DNA from: an uncultured bacterium | Lineage (GTDB): Bacteria; Krumholzibacteriota; Krumholzibacteriia; LZORAL124-64-63 | DNA: 64,000 nt | Assembly: GCA_903912525.1 (NCBI GenBank) | Contig: CAIWHK010000060.1 | Coordinates: 1-64,000 of the forward strand | Reading direction: 5' to 3' | Notes under the pieces: model-generated | What the model was told of the DNA's origin: nothing | The model's input: only the letters and a program-made list of their open reading frames with translations | The model's database searches: none | Shown: one piece after another, positions 17,929 through 27,600 of the stretch | How positions within the stretch are numbered: position 1 is the first letter of the stretch | Layout: every line of letters starts with the position of its first letter | Program-made: the position numbers and the translations under genes

Positions 17929-18837
17929 ATGAACACCGCCCGCAAGCGCGCCAACCTGCTGCTGCTGACCGCCGCCTTCATCTGGGGAGTGGCCTTCGTC
18001 GCGCAGCGCGTGGCCATGCGCCACCTGCCGCCGCTGACGTTCAACGCCGCGCGCCTGATCCTCGGCGCGCTGGTCCTGCTGCCGTTCCTGGCGCGATCGG
18101 GACGCCGCCCGCCCGGCGTCGCGGTGGCCGGCCGCGGCGAGACCATCGGGGCCTCGGTCCTGCTGGGCCTCGTGATGTTCGCGGCGGCCTCGTTGCAGCA
18201 GTTCGGCATCGTCAGCACGACGGCGGGCAAGGCCGGCTTCATCACCTCGATGTACGTCGTCTTCGTGCCGGTCGTGGGGATGTTCATCGGCCATCGCGTG
18301 GGGCGCTACGCGTGGATCGGCGTTGCGCTGGCGGTCGGCGGCCTTTACCTGCTGAGCGCGCGCGGCCTCATGAAGCTGGCGCCGGGCGACGGGCTGGTGC
18401 TGTTGTGCGCCGTGTGCTGGACGGCCCACGTGCTGCTGGTGGGCCGTTTCGTCAAGCGTGTGCCCGCGGTGCGCATGGCGTTCGGCCAGTTCACGACCGC
18501 GGCCGTCCTGTCTACCATCGGCGCGCTCATCTTCGACCATGTCCAGTGGGCCGACGTGCGGGCGGTGGCCTGGCCGATCATCTACTCGGGCGTGTTCTCG
18601 ATCGGCGTCGCCTTCACGCTGCAGGTGGCGGGGCAGAAGAACGCCCGCCCCACCGACGCCGCCATCATCATGAGCATGGAGTCGGTGTTCGCGGCCCTCG
18701 GCGGCGGCCTTCTGCTCGGCGAGCGGCTGGGGTTGCGCGAACTGGCCGGCTGCGTGGCGATCCTGACGGGCGCCGTCGTGGCTCAGCGCGACCTCGTGGA
18801 CACCCCGCCGGCGCCTCCGACCCGCGCCTCCACCTGA
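17929..18837 (+). CDS. EamA/DMT-family transporter
   Basis: A 302-residue integral membrane protein of the drug/metabolite transporter superfamily with ten predicted membrane segments in two EamA repeats. Typical features are the first helix ending W-G-V-A-F-V-A-Q-R, G-K-A-G-F-I-T-S-M-Y-V-V-F at the end of the first repeat, and A-A-I-I-M-S-M-E-S-V-F-A-A-L-G-G near the C-terminus. The substrate cannot be predicted. The ATG at 17929 begins just before the first helix. It is transcribed divergently from GH20, with only about 45 bp between the starts, so the two promoters would overlap. Confidence 0.88.
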   Translation: MNTARKRANLLLLTAAFIWGVAFVAQRVAMRHLPPLTFNAARLILGALVLLPFLARSGRRPPGVAVAGRGETIGASVLLGLVMFAAASLQQFGIVSTTAGKAGFITSMYVVFVPVVGMFIGHRVGRYAWIGVALAVGGLYLLSARGLMKLAPGDGLVLLCAVCWTAHVLLVGRFVKRVPAVRMAFGQFTTAAVLSTIGALIFDHVQWADVRAVAWPIIYSGVFSIGVAFTLQVAGQKNARPTDAAIIMSMESVFAALGGGLLLGERLGLRELAGCVAILTGAVVAQRDLVDTPPAPPTRAST

Positions 18838-19074
18838 CCGCCTTCTGGGCAGGCGCCCCGGTTGTTGTCAGGCTTTGGACCGCATGCCGCCGCCATCCAG
18901 TGGCTTGGCGATTTCATAACTGACACATTCACAACACCTTGCGAGCCGTCCCGGCGGGAGGCCGCTGCGGGGCGCCCGGTACGCTTCGTGCTGAATGTAG
19001 CGCAGAGCATTCCGGCAACCGGCCACGGTCGCCCGGCGCGACATCGCCGGCCGCCGACAGCGAGGAGGACGAGG

Positions 19075-19266
19075 ATGGGATTCGACGTCAACAAGGCCCG
19101 CGCTCTGCACTTCACGAAGCTGCAGCAGGCACTGGAAGAGGGCCTCAAGGCCATCGAGGTGGCGCGCTCGCCGAACGAAGCCGACGCCGCCCGCCAGCGC
19201 GCGCAGCGTCGCCTGGAGGATCTGAACCGCAAGTGGGCGGAGACCTTCGGGGACGACGACAACTAG
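19075..19266 (+). CDS. Small hypothetical helical protein (63 aa)
   Basis: The ATG at 19075 follows GAGGAGGACGAGG, a clear ribosome-binding site. The 63-residue product is charged, with one long helix (F-T-K-L-Q-Q-A-L-E-E-G-L-K-A-I-E) and a second half ending in W-A-E-T-F-G-D-D-D. It has no cysteines or membrane segment. GC and codon use match neighbours. I do not recognise a family. The gap 18838-19074 holds nothing else I can support. Confidence 0.6.
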   Translation: MGFDVNKARALHFTKLQQALEEGLKAIEVARSPNEADAARQRAQRRLEDLNRKWAETFGDDDN

Positions 19267-19272
19267 GCTCCT

Positions 19273-19294
19273 GAAGCCCCGGCAACGGGGCTTC
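19273..19294 (+). terminator. Hairpin after the small gene, no U-tract
   Basis: GAAGCCCC and GGGGCTTC pair perfectly around a 6-nt loop, 7 bp after the stop at 19266. The following bases (CGCGACTC) are not T-rich, so termination strength is uncertain. Confidence 0.45.
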
Positions 19295-19374
19295 CGCGAC
19301 TCAAACGACGGGTCCGACGACCGCTTCCATGTGCTATCATTTTCCCCGGCCTGCATCCGGAGGATCTGACGCCC

Positions 19375-22227
19375 ATGAGCCTGCGCCGCGCCCGTCGTTG
19401 CCTTTTTTCCCTGTGCCTGCTGATCGCCGCCGCGGCCCTGTTGCCGCCGGCTGCCACCGCCGCCACCGGCGTCCACACCACCTGGCTCTGGCACATGCAC
19501 CAGCCCATCTACTGGCCCACGCAGAGCACCTGGACGCCGGGCCGCTACGAGACCGCCTACGAGACGATCACGCTGGGCCACAGCCAGAACGACGAGTTCA
19601 CGATCTTCAACTCCGATGACCGCGTCGCCGACTACCAGTGGTACCCGAAGGACGCGCTCTCTTCGGTGCTCGACCTGCCGGATGCCGGCGCGCAGGTCTC
19701 GTTCGCCGGTTCGCTCATCGAGAACATCAACAGTCTCGGCAGCGCGGGCTGGAACGGCGGCCGCTACGCCGCCAACTGGACCAGCCACTACCGCACGGCG
19801 ATGGGCTGGAGCACTTCGCAGGGCCAGCGCCGCCTCGACCCGGTCATCTCCGGCTTCCACCATGCGATCAACCCGCTGCTGGACGACAATGCGCTGCGCA
19901 TGGAACTGGCCTGCGGCCGCGAGATCTGGGACGACGCCTGGGGCGCGGGCCCGCTGTCGACAGGGTTCTTCCCGGCCGAGATGTGCTTCAGCGAGCGGAT
20001 GATCCCGGCGCTGCTGGACGCGGGCGTCACCTGGACCGTCGTGCCCGACCTGCACATCGGCCGCGCCTGCGCGAACTACCCGTACCAGGCCAACCTCGAC
20101 AACTGCGACCCGCCCAACCGCGCGGACCAGGTGAACCCGGCGCAGGCGAACTGGACGAACCACACCATCTCGCGCGGCGTCACGCTGAAGGTGCCGTACC
20201 CGTACGGCTTCACGCCGCACCGCGCGCAGTATGTCGACCCGGCGACGGGCGTGGCGCGCAACCTCGTCGTGGTGCCCGCGGCCGACGCGATGGGCTGGGA
20301 AGAGGGCTATTCGCTGTTCGGCACCGGCGGCATCGACGCCATCGCCCCGGCCAACAACCCGGCGCAGCCGATGCTGGTGCTGTTTGCGCACGACGGCGAC
20401 AACGCCTGGAGCGGCGGCTACAGCTACTTCCGCGAGAACGTCACGCAGTTCGCGCACGCCGCGGCGAACAAGGGCTACCGCCCGAGCACCGTTGCCACCT
20501 ACCTGGCCGAGCACCCGGTGCCGCAGTCCGACATCGTGCATGTGGAGGACGGCGGCTGGGTGAACGCCGACGGCGACTTCGGCTCGCCGCAGTACATCAA
20601 CTGGAACTGGCCGCTGGTCAACGCGTCCGGGTCCTTCGACATCGCCGGCGGCTGGGCCGAGGACGAGCGCAACTGGGCCGTGCTGACCGCCGCGCAGAAC
20701 CGCGTCGAGACGGCCGCCGCCATCGTCGGCACGGTCAGCCCCGCGAAGGTCGTCAACCCGCTGCTGGGCGCCAATGCCGCCGAGCGCGCGTGGCACTACC
20801 TGCTGGCCGGCTACGAGAGCGGCTACATGTACTACGGTTCGTCGCTCGACATGGAGATCAAGGCGACGATGGCCTGCAACCAGGCCGTGGCGCTGGCTGA
20901 TCCGGTGGTGAGCGGCGGCGCCGACACGGTCGCGCCCACCGTGTGGCTGCCGCAGCGCCTGCCCTGGAACCCGGGCGGGTACGGCGGCGGCGCGCTGTGG
21001 GGCTGGCCGTCGGGCGCGGGCGCCGTGATGTCCTCGACGTTCAACGTGTGGACCTTCGCGCACGACGTTTCTGGGCTCGTGCGCGTCGAATTGATGGTGC
21101 GGCAGGACGCCGACGGCATCAATGACACCGCGACCACCGCCAACGAGACCTATGCCGGCGGCGCGGGGGTGGGCGCCTGGACGGCGCGCGCCATGACGAG
21201 GCGCGTCATGCCCGCGGGCGAGCCCTGGGACATGGCCGGCATCGACCTGACCGTGCTGCCGACGCACATCGCGGATGAGTACTGGCTGCAGTTGAGCGGC
21301 TACAGCGACGTGCTGCTGGACTACTACATCGAGGCCGAGGATGCGCACGGCAACCTCAAGCGCGCGCCCATCCAGCACGTCTATGTCGGCACCAACGGCA
21401 CGGGCGGCGGCGGCACCGGCACCGGCTTCACGATGGACGGTGCACTCGACGCGGGCGCATCGCTGCTCTCCACGGCGGGCGGCGTCTCGCTGTGGGGCAA
21501 GCTCGACGGTCGCAAGTTCTACCTGGCCACCGATGCGCCCACGCAGTTGCCGGGCCGCGACGTGTTCCTGGTGATCGGCAACGGCTCATCCACGATGCGC
21601 GCGGCGCCGTGGGCCAAGGCCGGCCAGTGGGCGCCGTGGATGCAGTTCCTGGCCCGGGAGTCCGGCAACGGCTGGTCCGGCTGGTTCAACGCGACCGGCG
21701 GCGTCATGGCGGCCGATGCTTTCCACGGCATGGCCAACGGCGTGGTGTTCGAGGGGTGGATCGACCTGGACTCCGTCTACCCCGGCGGGGTCGGGCAGCC
21801 GCCCACGCTGCCGGTGGCCGTCGTGGCCTGCGCGACGAGCGATGGCGGCGCACTGCAGGGTCAGGCGCCGGCGGGCGACGGCGACGGCGACCTGGACCTG
21901 ATCGAGTACGCCGGAGCGCCGCTGTCTGCCGCCTCGACGCCGCCGCCCGTGGCGGCGGCCGTCGCCCGGTTGGTGGCTTTCCCGACCCCGTTCAACGCGC
22001 AGGTCCGGCTGGCGCTCGAGGGCGCCGAGGACGGTCCGGTCACCGTGACCATCCACGATGCCCGTGGCCGTACCGTGCGACGGCTGTCCGCCGGGGTTTC
22101 CGGCGGCCAGGCGCAGTTGATGTGGGACGGGCGCGACGAGGCCGGCCGGGTGATGGCCAGCGGCACCTATTTCGCCCGCAGCGGCGGCGCGCGACCCGCA
22201 GTGGCGCGCCTGACGATGGTAAAGTAG
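19375..22227 (+). CDS. Secreted GH57-like glycosidase with FlgD-like C-terminal domain
   Basis: A 950-residue exported protein. A signal peptide (residues 1-29) is followed by W-L-W-H-M-H-Q-P, the first conserved region of GH57. The nucleophile region reads F-F-P-A-E-M-C-F-S-E-R near residue 201, and a second acid may be in H-D-G-D-N-A-W-S-G near residue 340; both fit GH57. Residues about 540-690 hold an Ig-like region, and about 700-840 a cargo-like sandwich. The end (about 865-950) is a FlgD-type Ig domain with F-P-T-P-F-N-A-Q-V and W-D-G-R-D-E-A-G-R-V, a C-terminal type used by FCB-group secreted proteins. GGAGG lies about 12 nt before the ATG. The substrate (alpha-glucan or similar) is inferred only from the family. 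Confidence 0.82.
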   Translation: MSLRRARRCLFSLCLLIAAAALLPPAATAATGVHTTWLWHMHQPIYWPTQSTWTPGRYETAYETITLGHSQNDEFTIFNSDDRVADYQWYPKDALSSVLDLPDAGAQVSFAGSLIENINSLGSAGWNGGRYAANWTSHYRTAMGWSTSQGQRRLDPVISGFHHAINPLLDDNALRMELACGREIWDDAWGAGPLSTGFFPAEMCFSERMIPALLDAGVTWTVVPDLHIGRACANYPYQANLDNCDPPNRADQVNPAQANWTNHTISRGVTLKVPYPYGFTPHRAQYVDPATGVARNLVVVPAADAMGWEEGYSLFGTGGIDAIAPANNPAQPMLVLFAHDGDNAWSGGYSYFRENVTQFAHAAANKGYRPSTVATYLAEHPVPQSDIVHVEDGGWVNADGDFGSPQYINWNWPLVNASGSFDIAGGWAEDERNWAVLTAAQNRVETAAAIVGTVSPAKVVNPLLGANAAERAWHYLLAGYESGYMYYGSSLDMEIKATMACNQAVALADPVVSGGADTVAPTVWLPQRLPWNPGGYGGGALWGWPSGAGAVMSSTFNVWTFAHDVSGLVRVELMVRQDADGINDTATTANETYAGGAGVGAWTARAMTRRVMPAGEPWDMAGIDLTVLPTHIADEYWLQLSGYSDVLLDYYIEAEDAHGNLKRAPIQHVYVGTNGTGGGGTGTGFTMDGALDAGASLLSTAGGVSLWGKLDGRKFYLATDAPTQLPGRDVFLVIGNGSSTMRAAPWAKAGQWAPWMQFLARESGNGWSGWFNATGGVMAADAFHGMANGVVFEGWIDLDSVYPGGVGQPPTLPVAVVACATSDGGALQGQAPAGDGDGDLDLIEYAGAPLSAASTPPPVAAAVARLVAFPTPFNAQVRLALEGAEDGPVTVTIHDARGRTVRRLSAGVSGGQAQLMWDGRDEAGRVMASGTYFARSGGARPAVARLTMVK

Positions 22228-22366
22228 GCTCCCGGGGGAACGACCCCCGAAAATATGTGCGGCAGCAGGCAACCTCCCGCCGCGGGCGCGCGTCTATGGT
22301 GGGTCAGTCCTTTTGGCCGGCCCCTGGCCGGGCCCCGGAACCCGCACCATCCCGCGGAGGAGCGTT

Positions 22367-23470
22367 ATGAACCGCCGTCGGTATCTTCCCGTTGTTGTCC
22401 TGCTGTTCGTCATCGCCCTGCTGCCCACGCTGCTGGCGCCGGCGCGGGCCCATGGCGCCGAGATCTCGCGCGACTTCACGTTCGCTGCGGGCAACCTCGA
22501 CCTCGTGAACCTGATCGGCGCCATCGATGTGCGCCAGGGCGCGGGCAACCAGTTCCGCGTCACTGTCAACCTGCGCGGCGACGACATGACCGCCGACCTG
22601 GTCAAGCTGGAGCAGGATGCCGGTACGCTGAACATCCGCTTCCCGCTCGAGCAGCACAGCACCTACGTCTACCCGGCGCTGGGTCGCAATTCGAGCGCCA
22701 CGACCACGCTCCACGAGAAGGACGACAGCGAGCGCAGCTGGCTGCGCCGCACGTTCGGCATGCTGGCCGGCAAGCGCGTCACGGTGCGTGGCAAGGGCAG
22801 CGGCCTCGAGGCGTGGGCCGACGTGACGATCGAAGTGCCGGCCGGCAGCACGCTGACCGTGCGCAATACGGTGGGCGCCGTCTCGGCGGCCGACCTGAAG
22901 GCCGATCTCGACCTGCAGACCTCCGTCGGCGGCATGGATGTGCAGAAGCTGCAGGGCAACCTGATCCTCGACACGGGCAGCGGCTCCGTGACGGTCACGG
23001 GTGTCGAGGGTGACCTCAACGTCGACACGGGCAGCGGCGACGTCTCGTTGCGTGACTGCAGCGGCCAGAATGCGCTGCTGGACACGGGCAGCGGCCATGT
23101 CGAGGTGAACGGCCTGCGCGTCACGACATTGAACATCGACACGGGCAGCGGCAGCGTCGTCGCCCGCGGCCTGGGCGCCGACGAAGGCAAGATCGATACC
23201 GGCAGCGGCGACGTGGAGATCCAGATGGACCGGATCGGCGAGGGCCGCTTCCTGCTGGACACCGGCTCCGGAAACGTTGAACTGGTGCTGCCGTCGGACG
23301 CCTCGGTCCAGGTCACGGCCGACACCGGTTCGGGCGACGTCGACAGCAAGGTGCCCGGCAAGAGCTTCGAGAAGCTGGACGATGGCCGCCGCCGCCTGGT
23401 CCTGGGCGATGGCGCGGCCGAGGTGCGGATGGATACCGGCAGCGGTTCGGTGACGGTCAGCCGGAAGTAG
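22367..23470 (+). CDS. DUF4097-type beta-repeat protein with eight DTGSG motifs
   Basis: A 367-residue exported protein starting at the ATG 6-7 nt after GGAGGA. The signal peptide runs to about residue 31. The rest is a repetitive beta structure of the DUF4097/DUF4098 type, where short strands stack into a solenoid or head domain. From about residue 200 the motif D-T-G-S-G followed by a polar residue and valine recurs eight times, about every 17-25 residues. DUF4097 proteins are envelope-associated and of unknown role. It follows the GH57-like gene by 139 bp, on the same strand; a bidirectional terminator lies downstream at 23567. Confidence 0.85.
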   Translation: MNRRRYLPVVVLLFVIALLPTLLAPARAHGAEISRDFTFAAGNLDLVNLIGAIDVRQGAGNQFRVTVNLRGDDMTADLVKLEQDAGTLNIRFPLEQHSTYVYPALGRNSSATTTLHEKDDSERSWLRRTFGMLAGKRVTVRGKGSGLEAWADVTIEVPAGSTLTVRNTVGAVSAADLKADLDLQTSVGGMDVQKLQGNLILDTGSGSVTVTGVEGDLNVDTGSGDVSLRDCSGQNALLDTGSGHVEVNGLRVTTLNIDTGSGSVVARGLGADEGKIDTGSGDVEIQMDRIGEGRFLLDTGSGNVELVLPSDASVQVTADTGSGDVDSKVPGKSFEKLDDGRRRLVLGDGAAEVRMDTGSGSVTVSRK

Positions 23471-23566
23471 GGTCCAGGCGGGATCCTTGCGCCGGAGGCT
23501 GTTGCGCCGGGCGGGGATTCCGTACCTTCACTTGCGGTCCGTGTCCTGCACGCTGTCGGATCGTTG

Positions 23567-23601
23567 AACCGGGTCTCTCATCTTCGGGTGGGGACCCGGT
23601 T
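23567..23601. terminator. Bidirectional terminator between convergent genes
   Basis: AACCGGGTC (23567-23575) pairs with GACCCGGTT (23593-23601) around a 17-nt loop, with TCTCT after it on the plus strand. It lies between the DUF4097 gene and the convergent methyltransferase gene, whose stop is at 23605. Confidence 0.6.
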
Positions 23602-23604
23602 TCT

Positions 23605-24480
23605 CTATGCCAGCGGCTTCCGCAGCGCCTCCAACTGGTACGGCCAGGTCCCCGGCGGCAACGGCTTGCCCAGCGCGTTGAAGCTGCCGGCATGTTCCAG
23701 GGCCGAGGCGCCCACCAGCTTCCGCCACTGCTTCTCGTCGTAGCAGCGCAGGTCGTACGCATCGTCCAGGTCGACGGCGCCGCCGGGCCGCGTCACGGTC
23801 AGGTGGCTGAGCGCGCGCTCGAGCCGTCCGCGCGGCGTCCCCGGTTCGGGCGGCAGCCAGTTGATGACCTGGCTGACCTTGCAACGGCCGCGCGTGCCGG
23901 CCCAGGTGTCCTCGTCGGGCCAGAGCCAGTCGTAGTCGGTCAGGCTGATGCCGACCACATACAGCGCGCCCGGCCGCAGCAGGTCGGCGACCTGCGCGAA
24001 ATGGGCCTTCATGTCGCGATCCGATTCCAGGTGCCGCAGCGAGTTGACCGTCATGAACGCGAAGTCGACGGTGCCCGGCTTGAGGCCCGCGCGGCCCGCC
24101 GGCTCGGCGAAGTCGGCCAGCTCGGCCTCGAAGAGGCGCCGCGCACTTGCGCCGGCGCAAGTCGCCAACCGCTTCCGCGCGTACGCCAGCATGGGCGCCT
24201 CGCGGTCGAACCCCGCCACCCGGCGGCCCCTCCGGGCGGCCACCCGCAGGCAGCGACCGGTGCCGCAGGCGGGCTCGAACCACAGGCGGTCCTCGCGCAG
24301 GCGCCCCGTGGCCAGCGTCCGCTCGATCCGCTCGAGCGCGTCGATCTCCGCCGCCGTGCCGGGGGTGTAGAGGATGTCGTAGATGGATGGGTCGGCGTAG
24401 AGGCTCTGGCTGGCCTCGGAGCCCGCCGCGGGGGTGGCCTCGGACACCGTCACATCATCAATTTTGCGCTTTGCTGCCAC
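23605..24480 (-). CDS. Class I SAM-dependent methyltransferase
   Basis: A GTG at 24480, 7 nt after GAGGT, gives a 291-residue protein. The SAM-binding motif I reads F-E-P-A-C-G-T-G-R and is followed by G-F-D-R-E-A-P-M-L-A-Y-A-R, the acidic ribose-binding loop, and later V-D-F-A-F-M-T-V-N-S-L-R-H-L. These are the class I Rossmann features of small-molecule or protein methyltransferases. Longer in-frame forms up to 24726 exist but include repeat-free arginine-rich sequence without a ribosome-binding site. The coding sequence contains copy 2 of the 16-bp palindrome, read as T-C-A-G-A-S. It is divergent from the tricorn-like gene. The substrate is unknown. Confidence 0.8.
   Translation of the reverse strand: MAAKRKIDDVTVSEATPAAGSEASQSLYADPSIYDILYTPGTAAEIDALERIERTLATGRLREDRLWFEPACGTGRCLRVAARRGRRVAGFDREAPMLAYARKRLATCAGASARRLFEAELADFAEPAGRAGLKPGTVDFAFMTVNSLRHLESDRDMKAHFAQVADLLRPGALYVVGISLTDYDWLWPDEDTWAGTRGRCKVSQVINWLPPEPGTPRGRLERALSHLTVTRPGGAVDLDDAYDLRCYDEKQWRKLVGASALEHAGSFNALGKPLPPGTWPYQLEALRKPLA
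24146..24161. repeat. Palindrome CTTGCGCCGGCGCAAG, copy 2 (inside the methyltransferase gene)
   Basis: Identical to copies 1 and 3, here extended to 18 bp (ACTTGCGCCGGCGCAAGT, 24145-24162) and located within coding sequence. Presence inside a gene argues against a purely operator role. Confidence 0.9.
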
Positions 24481-24661
24481 CGTCAAGACCTCGCTATTGC
24501 GGGCACGCAAGGGCCCCAGCCGCTCGCCGGTTATCACGACCCCGAGAACCTTGCCCCACCCCCGGCGACCGTGCAACATTCTTCCCTGCCGGGCGCGTAC
24601 ACGCTGTTTGCGCACCATGCGCCTTGGCCCCGGCCCGCCAACACCGCCAGGAGGTTCCCCT

Positions 24662-27600
24662 GTGAAGCGCCTCAGCCTGTTGCTCGTTCTCTTGACGTCC
24701 CTGCTGCTGGGCATTGCGGCCGCCAACGCCGCCGCGCCCGACCAGCCCGGGTACCTGGCCCGCTACGCCGACATCGGCGGCGGCAACATCGTGTTCACCT
24801 ATGAGGGCGACCTCTGGCTCGTGCCCGAGCAGGGCGGCGAGGCCCGCCGCCTGACCACGCATGCGGGCAGCGAAGTGATGGGCAAGATCAGCCCCGACGG
24901 CAAGCTCATCGCGTTTACCGCCGAGTACGACGGCGGCAACGACATCTACGTGATGGATGTCCTGGGTGGCGAGCCGAAGCGGCTGACCTGGCACCCGGCG
25001 GCCGACACGATGCTCGACTGGTGCCCCGACGGCAGCGGCGTCGTCATCTCGAGCAACCGCGAGTACCCGAACCGCGGGCAGCTCTTCAAGGTGTTCCTGG
25101 ACGGCGGCATGGAGATGCGCCTGCCCGTGGATCGCGGCTCGCTCGCCTCGGTGGCGCCCGACCACAGCGGCCTGGCCTACAACCGCATCAACCGCCAGAC
25201 CGCGACCTGGAAGCGGTACGAGGGCGGCATGGCCCAGGACATCTGGGTGAAGGACCTCAAGGGCGGCGACATCACGAAGATCACCGACTGGACCGGCACC
25301 GACAGCTTCCCGATGTGGGGACAGGGCGCCATCTACTTCATCAGCGACCGCGAAGACGGCACGCTGAACATCTACGCCTACGACACCACGACGAAGCAGA
25401 CGAAGCGGCTCACGACGTTCAAGGACTACGACGTGAAGTGGCCGTCGTACGGCGAGGGCAAGATCGTCTTCCAGTACGGCGCCGGGCTGAGCGTGCTCGA
25501 CTGCGCCACCGGCCAGGTGCGCCCGGTGCCCGTCACGGTGCACTCGGACCGCCGCCACGTCCGCGAGGAGTTCATGGACGATGCGCCGAGCATCGGCTCG
25601 TTCGGCCTGTCGCCCGGCGGCGAGCGCGCGGTGCTCGAGTCGCGCGGCGAACTGCTGAACCTGCCGGCCAAGGACGGCGACGCGGTGAACCTGACGCAGA
25701 GCAGCGGCTCGCGCGAGAAGTACGGCACCTGGAGCCCCGACGGCGGCCGCATCGCCTTCGTCAGCGACCGCACGGGCGAGGAGCAGATCTACATCATGCC
25801 GGCCAAGGGCGGCGCCGCGAAGCAGCTGACCACCGGCACCTTCGGGTTCACGATGCAGCCGGTATGGTCGCCCGACGGCAAGAGCCTCATCTTCGCGGAC
25901 AAGTTCCTGCGCCTGAACCTGGTCGATGTCGCCACGGGCAAGACGTCGGTCGTCGTCCAGGGCGAATACGACGATGCCTGGGAGCGCTGGGGCATCATGG
26001 ACTACGTGTGGTCGTCCGACAGCCGCTGGATCGCCTACACGAAGCAGACCGGAAACATGAACGAGGAGATCTGGCTGCACGACACGAAGACGGGCACGGG
26101 CACGATGGTGACCGACAACATGTACAACAGCTGGTCGCCGAGCTTCTCGCGCGACGGCAAGTACCTGTACTTCCTGTCCAACCGCACGTTCAACCCGATC
26201 ATGTGCCGCATCGACCAGCAGCACATCTTCCTCGACGTGGCGCGCCCCTACATGGTCCTGCTGCAGGCGGGCGGGCGCTCGCCGTTCTACAAGGGCGACA
26301 CCGACGTGCCGGTGACCGTGCTGGGCGCCACGACCGAGGGCGCCAAGGACGTGCCGGCGGCGAAGAAGTCGGCGGGCAAGGGCGCGGCGTCGCCCAGCTT
26401 TGCACCGGTCAACATCGACCTGGCCGGCCTCGGTGACCGCATCCTGGCCTGTGACGGCGTCGACGCCGGGAACTGGTTCCGGCTCGAGGCCTGCGACGGC
26501 GGCTTCCTGATGCTGCGCAGGAACGATCCCGAGTTCCTCAAGTACCAGAACGTCGATGACCGCACCGGCGGCGAGCTGGACCTGGTCAAGTACGACCTGG
26601 GCGACAAGGAGCTCACCGACCTGATGACCGGCATCGCCAACTATCACCAGAGCGCCGACGGCAAGAAGCTCATCTTCCGCGCCGGCTCGAAGTACGGCAT
26701 CGTCGACTGTGGCAAGGCCGCCAAGACCAGCGACGGCAAGCTGGCCACGAACGGCGTCAAGCTGCGGGTGGACCACCTGGCCGAGTACCGCCAGATGTTC
26801 GACGAGACCTGGCGCATCCAGCGGAATTTCTTCTACGACAAGAATATGCAGGGCACCGACTGGCAGGCCATGCACGACAAGTACGCGCCGTTCGTGGCCG
26901 GTTGCGGCTCGCGCGGCGACCTCAGCTACCTGCTGGGCGAGATGATCAGCGAGCTGAACCTGGGCCACACCTACGTGCAGGGCGGCGACTTCGAGCCCGG
27001 CCCGGCGCCCATCCGCACCGGCCTGCTCGGCTGCACGTTCACGCGCGAGGGCGAGCAGCCGTTCTACCGCTTCGCCGGCATCGTGCCGGGTGTGGCGTGG
27101 GACCCGAAGTACGTCTCGCCGTTGCGCGAGCCCGGCGTCGACGTCAAGAACGGCGACTACCTGGTGGCCATCGACGGCGAGCAGGTGAAGTACCCGGACA
27201 ACGTGTACGCCCACCTGGTGGACAAGGCGGGCCAGAACGTGACGCTGACGGTGGCAAGCGACGCGGCCGGCAAGGTCACGCGCACCGTGCGCCTGAAGAC
27301 GCTGCGCAGCGAGGGCGACCTGCGCTACCGCGCGTGGGTCGATGCGAACCTCGACTACGTGACGAAGAAGTCGGGCGGCGACATTGCCTACCTGCACATC
27401 CCGAACATGGGCGAGGAAGGCCTGGTCGAGTTCGGCCGCAGCTACTACGCGCAGACCGAGAAGCCGGCGATGATCATCGACGAGCGCTACAACGGCGGCG
27501 GCTTCACCGGCGACATGATCATCGACCGCCTCGAGCGCGTGCTGTGGTCCATGACGCAGCCCCGCGAGGGCAAGTCCGGCCGCAATCCCGAGCGTGTTTT

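Noticed and set aside
22235-22252. Hairpin CGGGGG-N5-CCCCCG after the GH57-like gene as a terminator
   Set aside because: The stem is short and followed by an A-rich rather than T-rich tail on the coding strand; the DUF4097 gene follows closely.
22970-23460. Near-identical GACACGGGCAGCGG units spaced about 50-60 bp apart, resembling a CRISPR array
   Set aside because: They are in frame within an exported DUF4097 protein and encode the D-T-G-S-G motif; spacing varies and no cas gene is nearby.
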